64,000 bases of DNA from an uncultured Mucilaginibacter sp. (GCF_913773635.1 NZ_CAJYGQ010000005.1:248001-312000), one strand, 5' to 3'; positions 38,239 through 47,255 are shown, counted from the first letter of the stretch. Program-made: numbers and translations. The notes: a model not told the origin generated them from the sequence alone.

Positions 38239-39423
38239 ATGCATAGGATACTAAGTAAAACCAAAGGCGACAGGTGGATATGGCTCATCGTTATTATGCT
38301 TTGCGTAATATCAATGCTGGCTGTATACAGCTCAACTGGTACGCTTGCGTATAAGCGTGGCGTGGGTACCGAATCTATCTTGATTAAGCACTTTTTTATG
38401 ATGGTGGGCGGTGTTGCGTTGATGTATATAGCACATAAGCTCGATTACCGGTATTACGCCGGCATATCAAAAATGCTTATGGTGGTAACTATTCCTTTGC
38501 TGTTTTACACTTTAGCTTTTGGTAGCCATGTAAATGATGCAAGCCGCTGGATAGCTATACCAGGTACCGGCTTAACTTTCCAAACTTCCGATTTGGCTAA
38601 ACTTGCCCTAATTACTTACCTGGCACGTACACTATCGCGCAAACAGGAAAATATAAAGGACGTTAAGCAATCGTTTATCCCAATCATGGGGTCGGTTTGT
38701 GTGGTGTTTATTTTGATTGCGCTGGCTAACTTATCAACAGCTTTGATGCTTTTTGGTGTAAGCATATTGCTGCTCATAATTGGCCGCATAAGCGTGAAGC
38801 AAATTGCGGTGGTTTGTTTGGCAGGTGCAGTATTGTTGGCCGGGGTTATATTTTTAGGTCCGCGCCGTGCAACTTACATGTCACGTGTTAATACATTTTT
38901 ACACCCCGAAAAGGTAGATAAAGATAAATCATTTCAAAGCGACCATGCAAAAATCGCCATCGCAACGGGTGGCGTAGCCGGCAAGGGACCAGGTAACAGT
39001 ACTGAGCGTAACTTTTTGCCTCACCCATACTCCGATTTTATTTATGCAACCATAGTAGAAGAGTATGGCCTTATAGGTGGTTTATTCATTATTGTAATAT
39101 ACCTGTTTTTGCTATACCGGTGCATTAAAATTGTAACCAAAGCCCCTAAAGCCTTTGGTGCATTGCTAGCCGCCGGGTTGAGCTTTAGCTTAACTATTCA
39201 GGCGTTTGCAAACATGGCTGTAGCGGTAGGTTTAGGCCCGGTTACGGGTGTGCCATTACCGTTGGTTAGTATGGGTGGTACATCTATTTTATTTACCAGC
39301 GTTGCGTTTGGTATCATACTATCGGTAAGCCGCCATATTGATGAAAACGAAGCGCTTAAGGGTGCTGGTGGTAAGGAAGGCGCAAAAAAAGTAGTGGTTG
39401 GAGAAATACTGGAAGTAGCTTAA
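38239..39423 (+). CDS. ftsW: Peptidoglycan glycosyltransferase FtsW
   Basis: From ATG 38239 (MHRILSKTKGDRWIWLIVIML), preceded by AAAGG, the protein has 394 residues and about ten transmembrane helices of the SEDS family. The frame extends to a TTG at 38188, but those 17 residues are unlikely to be translated. Visible SEDS features are DASRWI, STALMLF, and the C-terminal GLGPVTGVPLPLVSMGGTS. FtsW polymerises septal glycan strands from lipid II together with the transpeptidase encoded at 31881. Confidence 0.95.
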   Translation: MHRILSKTKGDRWIWLIVIMLCVISMLAVYSSTGTLAYKRGVGTESILIKHFFMMVGGVALMYIAHKLDYRYYAGISKMLMVVTIPLLFYTLAFGSHVNDASRWIAIPGTGLTFQTSDLAKLALITYLARTLSRKQENIKDVKQSFIPIMGSVCVVFILIALANLSTALMLFGVSILLLIIGRISVKQIAVVCLAGAVLLAGVIFLGPRRATYMSRVNTFLHPEKVDKDKSFQSDHAKIAIATGGVAGKGPGNSTERNFLPHPYSDFIYATIVEEYGLIGGLFIIVIYLFLLYRCIKIVTKAPKAFGALLAAGLSFSLTIQAFANMAVAVGLGPVTGVPLPLVSMGGTSILFTSVAFGIILSVSRHIDENEALKGAGGKEGAKKVVVGEILEVA

Positions 39424-39470
39424 GAGAAAGTCAAGAGTAAAGAGTCAGTAATAATATAGTAGATAAAACA

Positions 39471-40643
39471 ATGTTAAACGAGCAAGCAAATAGCACCGAA
39501 AATCAGCTTCCCGTTGCGGGACAGGGGAGGCGTCCGCTTCGCATCATCATTAGTGGTGGTGGTACGGGTGGTCACATATTCCCGGCGGTTGCTATTGCCA
39601 ATGCGTTAAAGCAACTTGCTCCTAATACAGAGATATTGTTTGTAGGAGCCAATGGCCGCATGGAGATGGAAAAGGTTCCGGCGGCCGGCTATAAAATCAT
39701 AGGGCTCGATATACAGGGCATACAGCGTAAAGCCGTATGGAAAAACGTGTTTTTCCCCATTAAGCTAATTAACAGTATTAGTAAGGCTGCCAAAATTATT
39801 AAAGATTTTGGGCCCGATGCTGCTGTTGGCGTGGGTGGTTATGCATCAGGTCCGTTGTTGTATGCCGCATCATTAAAAGGTGTACCTACGCTTATACAAG
39901 AACAAAACTCGTACGCGGGTATCACCAATAAATGGCTAAGTAAAAAAGCCCGCAAAATTTGCGTGGCCTTTGATGAAATGGACAGATTTTTTCCGGCTTC
40001 AAAAATTGTGAAAACGGGCAACCCTGTACGCCGTGCATCAGTTGATATTGAAGGCCGGGAAGAAGAAGCCTTGCACAACTTCCAGCTTTCGCCTAATAAG
40101 AAAACTATTTTGGTTACGGGTGGAAGTTTAGGCGCACGCACTTTAAACAACAGTGTACTTGCCGGATTAGATAAATTGATAGCGGCCGATGTGCAACTTA
40201 TATGGCAAACCGGTAAAGTTTACTATAAGGGTATAATGGAACGGTTGGGCGAAAATTATCATCCTAACATACGCATACTGGAGTTTTTGAACCGTATGGA
40301 TTTAGCCTACGCTGCTGCCGATGTAATCATATCACGTGCAGGGGCCGGTACCATTGCTGAGTTATGCATTGTGGGCAAACCTGTAATACTGGTGCCGTCG
40401 CCAAACGTGGCCGAAGATCACCAAACCAAGAACGCATTGGCGCTTGTGCAAAACAATGCAGCCATGTTTATAACAGATGCCAATGCGCCTGTGAAATTGG
40501 TGCCGCAGGCATTGGAATTATTGAAGAACAAAGAAGAACAAAATAAGCTAAGCAAAAATATCAGCCAACTGGCTCTGCCTAATGCCGATGAAGTGATTGC
40601 TCAGCATGTAGTTGAAATAATAAAAGAGAATAACAAAATTTAA
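39471..40643 (+). CDS. murG: UDP-GlcNAc:lipid I N-acetylglucosaminyltransferase
   Basis: The 390-residue GT-B enzyme has the lipid-binding loop SGGGTGGHIFPA at about 28-39, a second glycine-rich loop VTGGSLGARTLN and the donor-site SRAGAGTIAEL. The first 20 residues (MLNEQANSTENQLPVAGQGR) are a polar extension. MurG converts lipid I to lipid II on the inner face of the membrane. It is separated from murC by a 97-nt spacer filled by a REP-like palindrome. Confidence 0.96.
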   Translation: MLNEQANSTENQLPVAGQGRRPLRIIISGGGTGGHIFPAVAIANALKQLAPNTEILFVGANGRMEMEKVPAAGYKIIGLDIQGIQRKAVWKNVFFPIKLINSISKAAKIIKDFGPDAAVGVGGYASGPLLYAASLKGVPTLIQEQNSYAGITNKWLSKKARKICVAFDEMDRFFPASKIVKTGNPVRRASVDIEGREEEALHNFQLSPNKKTILVTGGSLGARTLNNSVLAGLDKLIAADVQLIWQTGKVYYKGIMERLGENYHPNIRILEFLNRMDLAYAAADVIISRAGAGTIAELCIVGKPVILVPSPNVAEDHQTKNALALVQNNAAMFITDANAPVKLVPQALELLKNKEEQNKLSKNISQLALPNADEVIAQHVVEIIKENNKI

Positions 40644-40649
40644 ATAAGC

Positions 40650-40732
40650 TGTCATCGTAAACGATAGTGAGGAATCTTTTTGAATTGATAGCCTAATGCT
40701 TTTAAAAAGATATTTCCTGGATTGAAATGACA
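40650..40732. repeat. REP-like inverted repeat between murG and murC
   Basis: TGTCAT(cg...)AGGAATCTTTTT on the left and AAAAAGATATTTCCT(...)AATGACA on the right form an imperfect palindrome across the spacer. Palindromes of the form TGTCATTTCGA...AAAGATT...AATGACA are a recurrent dispersed repeat in Bacteroidota (general knowledge). The copy here is degenerate. Confidence 0.7.
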
Positions 40733-40758
40733 AATGAGATTTGAAGGTACAAGTAAAA

Positions 40759-42120
40759 ATGATGGAGTTAAGTAACATAAGACAGGTTTACCTGATTGGA
40801 ATAGGCGGCATAGGCATGAGTGGCCTTGCCCGTTATTTTAATCATTTGGGATGCGCTGTTTGCGGTTACGACAAAACACCAACGCCGTTAACTGATGCTT
40901 TGCAAAACGAGGGTATGGCTATCATTTTTATGGATGATGTAAGTCTTATCCCGTCGGCCTTTAACAAGCCTGATGATAAAACGTTAATTATTTATACTCC
41001 GGCTATCCCCAAGGATTCTGCCGTGCTTAATCATTTCCGCTCGGCGGGGTTTGAATTGTATAAGCGTTCGCAGGTATTAGGCATTATAAGTCAAAGCATG
41101 TTTACGGTGGCTGTGGCAGGTACACATGGTAAAACCACCACATCAAGCCTTATTACACACATACTTACCGAGGCTGGTAAAGATTGCAGTGCATTCTTAG
41201 GCGGTATAGCATCAAACTATAACAGTAATGTACTGTACGGCAAATCAAATATTGTAGTGGTTGAGGCCGATGAGTACGACCGGTCATTTTTAACCCTGCA
41301 CCCCGATGTTGCCGTAATTACGTCAATGGATGCCGATCATTTGGATATTTATGGCAATCATGAGCATCTGACCGAATCGTTTAAAATGTTTGCCTCGCAA
41401 ATAAAAGCAGGCGGTAAGTTAATAGCTAAGCAAGGGTTGCCATTAACGCACACACGTATCAGCTACACCATAGGTGCCGAAGCGGCAGATGCGGTTGGTA
41501 CCAACATACACGTTAAAAACGGTAGCTTTTATTTTGACTTTGAAAGTGGTGATACCATTATCAAAGACATTGAAATGGGCATTCCGGGAATACACAATAT
41601 TGAAAATGCAGTTGCCGCTATACAGGTTGCATTGTTAATGGATGTAAGCCCTGCCGACGCGAAGGCTGCACTTGCTTCTTTCAAAGGCGTTAAACGCAGG
41701 TTTGAATACATAGTTAAGGGTGCCGGTAGCGTTTATATTGATGATTACGCCCATCATCCTGAGGAGTTGAAGGCAGCTATTACATCAGTGAAAAAACTAT
41801 ACCCTGAGCGTAAGCTTACCGTGATATTTCAGCCGCATTTGTTTACGCGTACCCGTGATTTTGCCGACGGCTTTGCCGGGGCACTTGATATGGCCGATGA
41901 GCTGCTGATGCTTGACATTTACCCGGCAAGGGAATTGCCTATAGCAGGCGTTAATTCGGCTTTGATATTAAGCAAAATGCAGCTGAATAATAAACAGCTT
42001 TTAAGCAAACAAGATGTTGTTGACTACGTACAAAGCCAACAGCCCGAATTGTTATTAACCGTTGGTGCCGGAGATATTGACCAGTTAGTTGAACCCTTAA
42101 AACAAGCTTTACAGTCATGA
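40759..42120 (+). CDS. murC: UDP-MurNAc:L-alanine ligase
   Basis: From ATG 40759 the protein has 453 residues and starts MMELSNIRQVYLIGIGGIGMSGLA; the frame reaches a TTG at 40741, but GAAGGT upstream and the family start favour 40759 or 40762. The ATP loop is AGTHGKTTTSS and the motif DDYAHHPEE is present. It adds L-Ala to UDP-MurNAc, the first Mur-ligase step, although the gene lies after murE, murD and murG. It overlaps ftsQ by four bases. Confidence 0.96.
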   Translation: MMELSNIRQVYLIGIGGIGMSGLARYFNHLGCAVCGYDKTPTPLTDALQNEGMAIIFMDDVSLIPSAFNKPDDKTLIIYTPAIPKDSAVLNHFRSAGFELYKRSQVLGIISQSMFTVAVAGTHGKTTTSSLITHILTEAGKDCSAFLGGIASNYNSNVLYGKSNIVVVEADEYDRSFLTLHPDVAVITSMDADHLDIYGNHEHLTESFKMFASQIKAGGKLIAKQGLPLTHTRISYTIGAEAADAVGTNIHVKNGSFYFDFESGDTIIKDIEMGIPGIHNIENAVAAIQVALLMDVSPADAKAALASFKGVKRRFEYIVKGAGSVYIDDYAHHPEELKAAITSVKKLYPERKLTVIFQPHLFTRTRDFADGFAGALDMADELLMLDIYPARELPIAGVNSALILSKMQLNNKQLLSKQDVVDYVQSQQPELLLTVGAGDIDQLVEPLKQALQS

Positions 42121-43001
42121 ATATAGGGAGTAAACTGCTTTGGAAAAAAATAGGTATCGGGTTTGCCTGGGTTGTAAGTCTTACCGGTTTAATTGTGCTT
42201 ATGAGTTTCATTGGCGTAAAGCAAGCGGGTGTGGTTTGTGCAGGGGTTAAGGTTTACATTCCGGGCAATGAATACTTTATTGATCAGGCCGAGGTAGACA
42301 ACATTTTAGGAGTAAGCAGTAACACGCTTGTAGGCCGTAAAATTGATCAGATCAATATACATGATCTTGAAAACAAATTGCAGCGAAATTCATTTATTGA
42401 ATCAGCAGAAGTTTATGCCGATATGGACGGATTGATTAGAGTAGAAATCAGTCAACGTCACCCTATTTTACGCATTTTGAACCGTTTCGATCAGGATTTC
42501 TATATAGATCAGCACGGCGTTAAAGTACCGCTGTCTAACAATTTTACTGCCCAGGTTTTGGCTGCCAATGGCTTTATCGATGAGTTGTTTGCCAATAGGT
42601 TGGATACATTGCACACAAGGCTGGCTAAAGACCTGTTTGCTACCGCAAACTTTATAAGGAAAGATACGCTATGGAATGCCCAGATAGCACAGATATATGT
42701 TGATCAAAACCATGAGATGCAACTTATACCGCGTGTAGGTAATCACCGTATTTTACTCGGCAATGCCGATTCGCTTGACAGGAAGTTTCATAACCTTGAG
42801 ATTTTTTACAAGCAGGCTATGCCACAGGTTGGCTGGAATAAATATAAAGCTATCAACGTAAAGTATACCAACCAGGTAGTTGGTGTAAAAAGTGAAACCA
42901 GCCTGGCTGATAGTTCAACCGTTAAAAAAATTGCGCCCTCAAAAGCCGATTCATCGATAAAGAAAAAGGAAATTTTAAGAGATACAACATCCCAATTTTA
43001 A
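42117..43001 (+). CDS. ftsQ: Cell division protein FtsQ
   Basis: The 294-residue protein has a short cytoplasmic N-terminus, one transmembrane helix (about 10-32) and a periplasmic part with a POTRA-like region (YFIDQAEVDNILG ... LQRNSFIESAEVY) and the FtsQ beta domain (ISQRHPILRILN). The last 35 residues are Ser/Lys-rich. FtsQ bridges FtsA/Z-ring components to FtsL and FtsB. Position between murC and ftsA supports the call. Confidence 0.93.
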   Translation: MNIGSKLLWKKIGIGFAWVVSLTGLIVLMSFIGVKQAGVVCAGVKVYIPGNEYFIDQAEVDNILGVSSNTLVGRKIDQINIHDLENKLQRNSFIESAEVYADMDGLIRVEISQRHPILRILNRFDQDFYIDQHGVKVPLSNNFTAQVLAANGFIDELFANRLDTLHTRLAKDLFATANFIRKDTLWNAQIAQIYVDQNHEMQLIPRVGNHRILLGNADSLDRKFHNLEIFYKQAMPQVGWNKYKAINVKYTNQVVGVKSETSLADSSTVKKIAPSKADSSIKKKEILRDTTSQF

Positions 43002-43007
43002 TAAGTT

Positions 43008-44351
43008 ATGGAAAAAAGCATACCACAAGAGAAGAGCTCGCCAATTGTTGTAGGGTTGGACATTGGTACAACTAAAATATGCGCAATAGTTGGACGCAGG
43101 AGCAAAAACGGAAAGATAGAGGTACTGGGTATCGGTAAGGCCGAATCGGCCGGGGTTACCCGTGGTATGGTATCAAATATTGACAAAACTGTGCAGGGTA
43201 TAAATGTTGCCGTTGATGTTGCCGGTTCACAATCAAACGTTGAAATACGTATTGTGAATGTTGGCATAGCAGGGCAGCATATTAAAAGCCTGCAACACCG
43301 CGGCCTTATTACCCGCCGCGATTTAAACACCGAAATTGGCCGCAAGGATATTGACAAGCTGATTGAGGATATGTACAACCTGGTAATGCCTCCGGGCGAA
43401 GAAATTATTCATGTATTACCGCAGGAGTTTACGGTAGATAACGAGCCTGGTATTAAAGACCCGATCGGGATGTCGGGGGTGAGGCTTGAGGCAAATTTCC
43501 ATATCATATCAGGACAGGTAACTGCAATAAAAAATATTGTTAAGTGTGTTACCAAGGCCCAGCTTGAAAGCCAGGAATTGATACTGGAGCCACTTGCATC
43601 TTCAGAAGCTGTTTTGAGCGATGAAGAGAAAGAGGCTGGTGTAGTGCTGGTTGATATTGGCGGTGGTACAACAGACGTAGCTATTTTCCATGAAGGTATT
43701 ATTCGCCACACTGCCGTAATTCCTTTTGGTGGCAACAGCATTACCGAAGATATACGCGAAGGCTGTTCAGTAATGCGCAACATTGCCGAGCAACTGAAAG
43801 TAAGATTTGGCTCAGCGTTGGCTGACGAGAACAAGGAGAATGAAATTGTTTGCGTACCTGGCTTGCGTGGCCGCGAACCAAAAGAAATTTCTGTAAAAAA
43901 CCTGGCTTACATTATTCAGGCACGTATTGAAGAAATTATCGAGCACGTTTATTACGAAATTAAATCATCGGGTTACGAAAAGAAACTGATAGCCGGTATA
44001 GTAATTACGGGTGGCGGCGCGCAGCTTAAGCACCTGTCACAACTTGTGGAGTATGTTACCGGTTTAGATTGCCGTACTGGTTACCCAAATGAGCATTTGG
44101 CTAAAAACGAGACTTTGCCTAAAGGAATATATGAAGAGCTGCAAAGCCCTACTTTTGCAACAGGTATTGGCTTGTTAATTAAAGGCATACAGCGCATGGA
44201 GTACGATACCCTTACCTCGGTACAACCCGAAGTAAAAGTGCAGAAAGCAAAGTATACCGACGAGCGCCGTTTTGGCTTACTTGGCAAAATTTTAGAAACC
44301 GGTAAAAAGTTTATAAAAGACGATATCAAAGACGAAGACTTTTTAAAATAA
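43008..44351 (+). CDS. ftsA: Cell division protein FtsA
   Basis: The 447-residue actin-like ATPase has the phosphate-1 motif VVGLDIGTTKICAIVG, the 1C/SHS2 domain, phosphate-2 VLVDIGGGTTDVAIF and the adenosine motif GIVITGGGAQLKHL. The C-terminal 40 residues (FGLLGKILETGKKFIKDDIK) include an amphipathic Lys-rich helix that would tether FtsZ to the membrane. It is six bases after ftsQ. Confidence 0.97.
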   Translation: MEKSIPQEKSSPIVVGLDIGTTKICAIVGRRSKNGKIEVLGIGKAESAGVTRGMVSNIDKTVQGINVAVDVAGSQSNVEIRIVNVGIAGQHIKSLQHRGLITRRDLNTEIGRKDIDKLIEDMYNLVMPPGEEIIHVLPQEFTVDNEPGIKDPIGMSGVRLEANFHIISGQVTAIKNIVKCVTKAQLESQELILEPLASSEAVLSDEEKEAGVVLVDIGGGTTDVAIFHEGIIRHTAVIPFGGNSITEDIREGCSVMRNIAEQLKVRFGSALADENKENEIVCVPGLRGREPKEISVKNLAYIIQARIEEIIEHVYYEIKSSGYEKKLIAGIVITGGGAQLKHLSQLVEYVTGLDCRTGYPNEHLAKNETLPKGIYEELQSPTFATGIGLLIKGIQRMEYDTLTSVQPEVKVQKAKYTDERRFGLLGKILETGKKFIKDDIKDEDFLK

Positions 44352-44359
44352 TAACTACC

Positions 44360-44439
44360 AGTGCCTGCACCTTACAAAGTGTAAATTTTTTAGAAGAAAC
44401 TTAAAATTTGCACGTTTAAATAGGGTAAACGCGGGCACT
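44360..44439. repeat. Nested inverted repeat between ftsA and ftsZ
   Basis: Outer arms AGTGCCTGC (44360-44368) and GCGGGCACT (44431-44439) pair at 8 of 9. Inner arms GTGTAAATTTTTTA (44379-44392) and TTAAAATTTGCAC (44401-44413) pair at most positions around an 8-nt loop. It lies in the 202-nt ftsA-ftsZ spacer, the longest in the cluster. It could be an attenuator, processing site or operator setting the FtsA:FtsZ ratio (inference). Confidence 0.65.
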
Positions 44440-44553
44440 AGTTTAAGTTATTAACAATTTAGAAATGTTGATAAATTTTAAGCAAAAAGCTTTATAATTA
44501 CATAGCAGAAAACAGAATATCCATCAATTCACATACCCCTGAAAATAAGTATC

Positions 44554-46182
44554 ATGCAGTTTGAGATGTTAAAAGAAAAATCGTCGATTATCAAGGTAGT
44601 TGGTGTTGGCGGCGGCGGCGGAAACGCTGTAAACCACATGTACAAGCAAGGAATTACCGGTGTTGACTTTATTATTTGTAATACCGATGCGCAGGCGCTT
44701 GAGCTTAGCCCAATCCCTAACAAAGTACAATTAGGTGCCAGTTTAACTGAAGGAATGGGGGCAGGATCAATACCCGAGGTTGGTAAAAACTCGGCTATTG
44801 AAAATATTGAGGATGTGAAGCAGATGCTGGGAAGCAACACCAAAATGTTGTTTATAACTGCAGGTATGGGCGGTGGTACCGGTACAGGTGCAAGTCCTAT
44901 TATTGCAAAAGCTGCCCGCGAAATGGATATTTTAACAGTGGGTATTGTTACTACGCCATTTTCGTTTGAAGGCAAACGCCGTAAAATGCAGGCCGAAGAA
45001 GGTTTGGAAGAGCTAAAAAAGTATGTGGATTCTTTTTTAGTGATCTCTAACGATAAAATGCGTCAAATTTTTGGCAACCTTACTTTAGGTTCGGCATTTG
45101 CGCAGGCCGATGATATTTTGACTACTGCGGCTAAGGGTATTGCCGAAATCATAACTCATCCGGGTTACATAAACGTGGATTTTAAAGATGTACGCACTGT
45201 AATGAAAGACAGTGGTGTGGCCATTATGGGTAGCTACTCTGCCGATGGAGATAACCGTGCATCACGTGCTGTTGAAGGTGCGCTTTCTTCACCGTTGTTG
45301 AAAGACAACCAAATTGAAGGTGCCCGTTATATTCTGTTAAACATCAGCTCGGGTAGTGAGCAGGAAGTTACCATGGATGAGGTAAGTATCATCACTGATT
45401 ACATCCAGGAAGAAGCCGGTTTAGCCGCCGACCTGATCTGGGGTAACTGTATTGACGAAACTTTAGGTAACAAACTATCGGTAACCATTATTGCTACCGG
45501 TTTCCAAACTAAAGACGAACGCGAGAAAGAAGAAAGCAACAAAAAAGTGGTATCAATGCTGATGCCTGAAAATACACCGCTTGTAAAACCGGTTAACGAA
45601 TTTGTAAAAACAACTGTTAAAGAGGAGGAAGTTGTAATGGCAAAAACCACTGCAACAGCAGCACCTCAACAAAGCGATTTGTTTAACATGCAGGTTACTG
45701 CACGCCAGGAAGAGCAGGCGCCAACCGTGGTTAGGCATAACCTGATGGAGCCTGATCCGGAGCCTACGCCTGAGCCTCAGGCTGATGAACTGGTTTATAA
45801 GGTAACTGAAACCGTAATGAACTTTGGCCCGGTAAACGAAGCACCTGTAGCACCACAGCCTCAATATGCACCACAGCCGCAGCCGCAACCAGAACCGGAG
45901 CCGGTGGTTAATGCCGATGAAGGTAAAACCAACGAGTCTATAGAAGAACAGCTGCGTAAATCGCGTGAGCGTATTATGCGTTTAAAAGATTTGAGCATGA
46001 AATTGCGTAATGGCAACATTCAGGAGCTTGAAAATGTACCTGCTTACAAACGTAAGGAGATATCATTACAGCAGCCTGCTGCCTCAAATGAAAGCTCTAT
46101 TTCTAAGTTCTCATTGTCAGACAATGAGGGTAATCCTGAAATTCGCCGCAACAATTCGTTTCTGCACGATAATGTCGACTAA
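44554..46182 (+). CDS. ftsZ: Cell division protein FtsZ
   Basis: The 542-residue tubulin homologue has the GTP tubulin signature GGGTGTG at 106-112, the N-terminal VVGVGGGGGNAVNHM and the NADLIWG-type T7 region (AADLIWGNCID). The globular part ends near residue 325. A linker of about 170 residues follows, rich in Pro, Glu and Gln between about 395 and 455, then a charged helix and the C-terminal peptide NPEIRRNNSFLHDNVD, which replaces the usual DxPAFLR motif. Longer linkers are typical of this phylum. Confidence 0.98.
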   Translation: MQFEMLKEKSSIIKVVGVGGGGGNAVNHMYKQGITGVDFIICNTDAQALELSPIPNKVQLGASLTEGMGAGSIPEVGKNSAIENIEDVKQMLGSNTKMLFITAGMGGGTGTGASPIIAKAAREMDILTVGIVTTPFSFEGKRRKMQAEEGLEELKKYVDSFLVISNDKMRQIFGNLTLGSAFAQADDILTTAAKGIAEIITHPGYINVDFKDVRTVMKDSGVAIMGSYSADGDNRASRAVEGALSSPLLKDNQIEGARYILLNISSGSEQEVTMDEVSIITDYIQEEAGLAADLIWGNCIDETLGNKLSVTIIATGFQTKDEREKEESNKKVVSMLMPENTPLVKPVNEFVKTTVKEEEVVMAKTTATAAPQQSDLFNMQVTARQEEQAPTVVRHNLMEPDPEPTPEPQADELVYKVTETVMNFGPVNEAPVAPQPQYAPQPQPQPEPEPVVNADEGKTNESIEEQLRKSRERIMRLKDLSMKLRNGNIQELENVPAYKRKEISLQQPAASNESSISKFSLSDNEGNPEIRRNNSFLHDNVD

Positions 46183-46212
46183 TTGAATAAACTTCACCTT
46201 GTAAAGTATACG

Positions 46213-46258
46213 AAAAAAAGAGGTGCCCGACTCACATGAGTCGGGCACCTCTTTTTTT
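46213..46258. terminator. Strong bidirectional terminator at the end of the dcw cluster
   Basis: A7 then GAGGTGCCCGACTCA (46220-46234), a CA loop, TGAGTCGGGCACCTC (46237-46251) and T7 form a perfect 15-bp stem flanked by A and T runs. It terminates ftsZ on the plus strand and the SDR gene on the minus strand. Confidence 0.96.
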
Positions 46259-46276
46259 ACAGCTATAATAGTTGTT

Positions 46277-47068
46277 TTAAACGGTCCCGTAACTATTTGA
46301 TTGCCCTCCGTCAATTGCAATTACCTGTCCGTTTACGTAGCTGCAGACATCGCTTAGCAAAAAGCAAACTACTTTTGCAACTTCTTCGGGCTTACCCAGT
46401 CGTTTAGTTGGGTTGGCTTGTGCATACTCCTTTTCGGCTGCTGCCGGATCGCTCGGGTTTACTTGTTTAAAAGCACCTGCCACCATAGGTGTTAAAATAG
46501 CTCCGGGGGCAATGGCGTTGGTAACAATTCCAAATTTTGCATACTCTAATGCTGTGTTTTTGGTTATACCAGCTACTGCATGTTTACTGGCCACGTAAGG
46601 TGTTTGGTTCATAACTCCGCGTATACCACCAACAGATGCCACGTTCACTATACGTCCGTAGTTTTTGTTTTGCATATGCGGCAGCACGTGCTTAATACCA
46701 TAGTACACTCCGAGTAAATTAATATCAATAACCTTTTTAAATACTTCAGCATCGTAATCAGCCAAAGGTGCCTGCTTTCCTTCAATCCCTGCGTTATTGT
46801 AGAAGCCGTCAATGGCACCAAACTTATTAATGGTTTGTTCCACGTAGTTTTGCACCTGCTCTTCGCTTGATGTGTCGGCAACAATAGTTAGTATTTCCGC
46901 AGCGGGAAATTGCTCGCTGATTTGTGCCTTAGCTTTCTCCAAGCCTTCTGCATTATAGTCTACAAGCGCAAGTTTAGCACCCGTAGCTGCAGCTTCAACC
47001 GCTGTAGCAAAACCTAATCCCATTGCTGCACCGGTAATAAGTATTACTTTGTCTTTTAAATGATTCAT
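46277..47068 (-). CDS. Short-chain dehydrogenase/reductase (SDR)
   Basis: From ATG 47066-47068 (MNHLKDKVILITGAAMGLG) the protein has 263 residues; the frame extends to 47092, but that ATG lies inside a 22-bp palindrome. Classical SDR motifs are the TGAAMGLG cofactor loop, DYNAE after the second strand (acidic, suggesting NAD(H)), NNAG, the catalytic Ser in VASVGG and YVASK. The C-terminal NGQVIAIDGGQS is typical. The substrate is unknown. The palindrome directly upstream suggests tight local repression. Confidence 0.92.
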   Translation of the reverse strand: MNHLKDKVILITGAAMGLGFATAVEAAATGAKLALVDYNAEGLEKAKAQISEQFPAAEILTIVADTSSEEQVQNYVEQTINKFGAIDGFYNNAGIEGKQAPLADYDAEVFKKVIDINLLGVYYGIKHVLPHMQNKNYGRIVNVASVGGIRGVMNQTPYVASKHAVAGITKNTALEYAKFGIVTNAIAPGAILTPMVAGAFKQVNPSDPAAAEKEYAQANPTKRLGKPEEVAKVVCFLLSDVCSYVNGQVIAIDGGQSNSYGTV

Positions 47069-47085
47069 AGCATCTGAAATTAAAT

Positions 47086-47107
47086 AATACATGTTTAAAC
47101 ATGTATT
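47086..47107 (-). promoter_or_regulatory. Perfect 22-bp palindrome, candidate operator of the SDR gene
   Basis: AATACATGTTT at 47086-47096 is followed immediately by its exact reverse complement AAACATGTATT at 47097-47107. It lies 17 bp upstream of the SDR ATG and about 150 bp from the divergent alpha-oxoamine synthase start. Such length and symmetry suit a dimeric or tetrameric regulator of TetR/MarR type. No regulator gene is adjacent. Confidence 0.75.
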
Positions 47108-47199
47108 TTGATGAATTGTTTTTATGTTTTAAGCCTTAATTATGCTCAACGATAACCTGTCAATGTTATGTTATAACCTATTATAAAAAGTTATAGGCG

Positions 47200-47230
47200 T
47201 TGATTGCCTGAATGTAATCCCTTATATTTG
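47200..47230 (+). promoter_or_regulatory. Promoter of the alpha-oxoamine synthase gene
   Basis: TTG (47200-47202) and TATATTTG (47223-47230) are separated by 20 nt, matching the TTG-N19-21-TAnnTTTG consensus. The -7 box lies 25 nt before the TTG start codon. Confidence 0.75.
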
Positions 47231-47255
47231 CGTTTAAATAAATAAATTAAAGACA

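Noticed and set aside
45841-45900. Repeat-like CCGCAGCCGCAACC tract in ftsZ
   Set aside because: Codes the Pro/Gln-rich FtsZ linker in frame; a low-complexity coding repeat, not a separate element.
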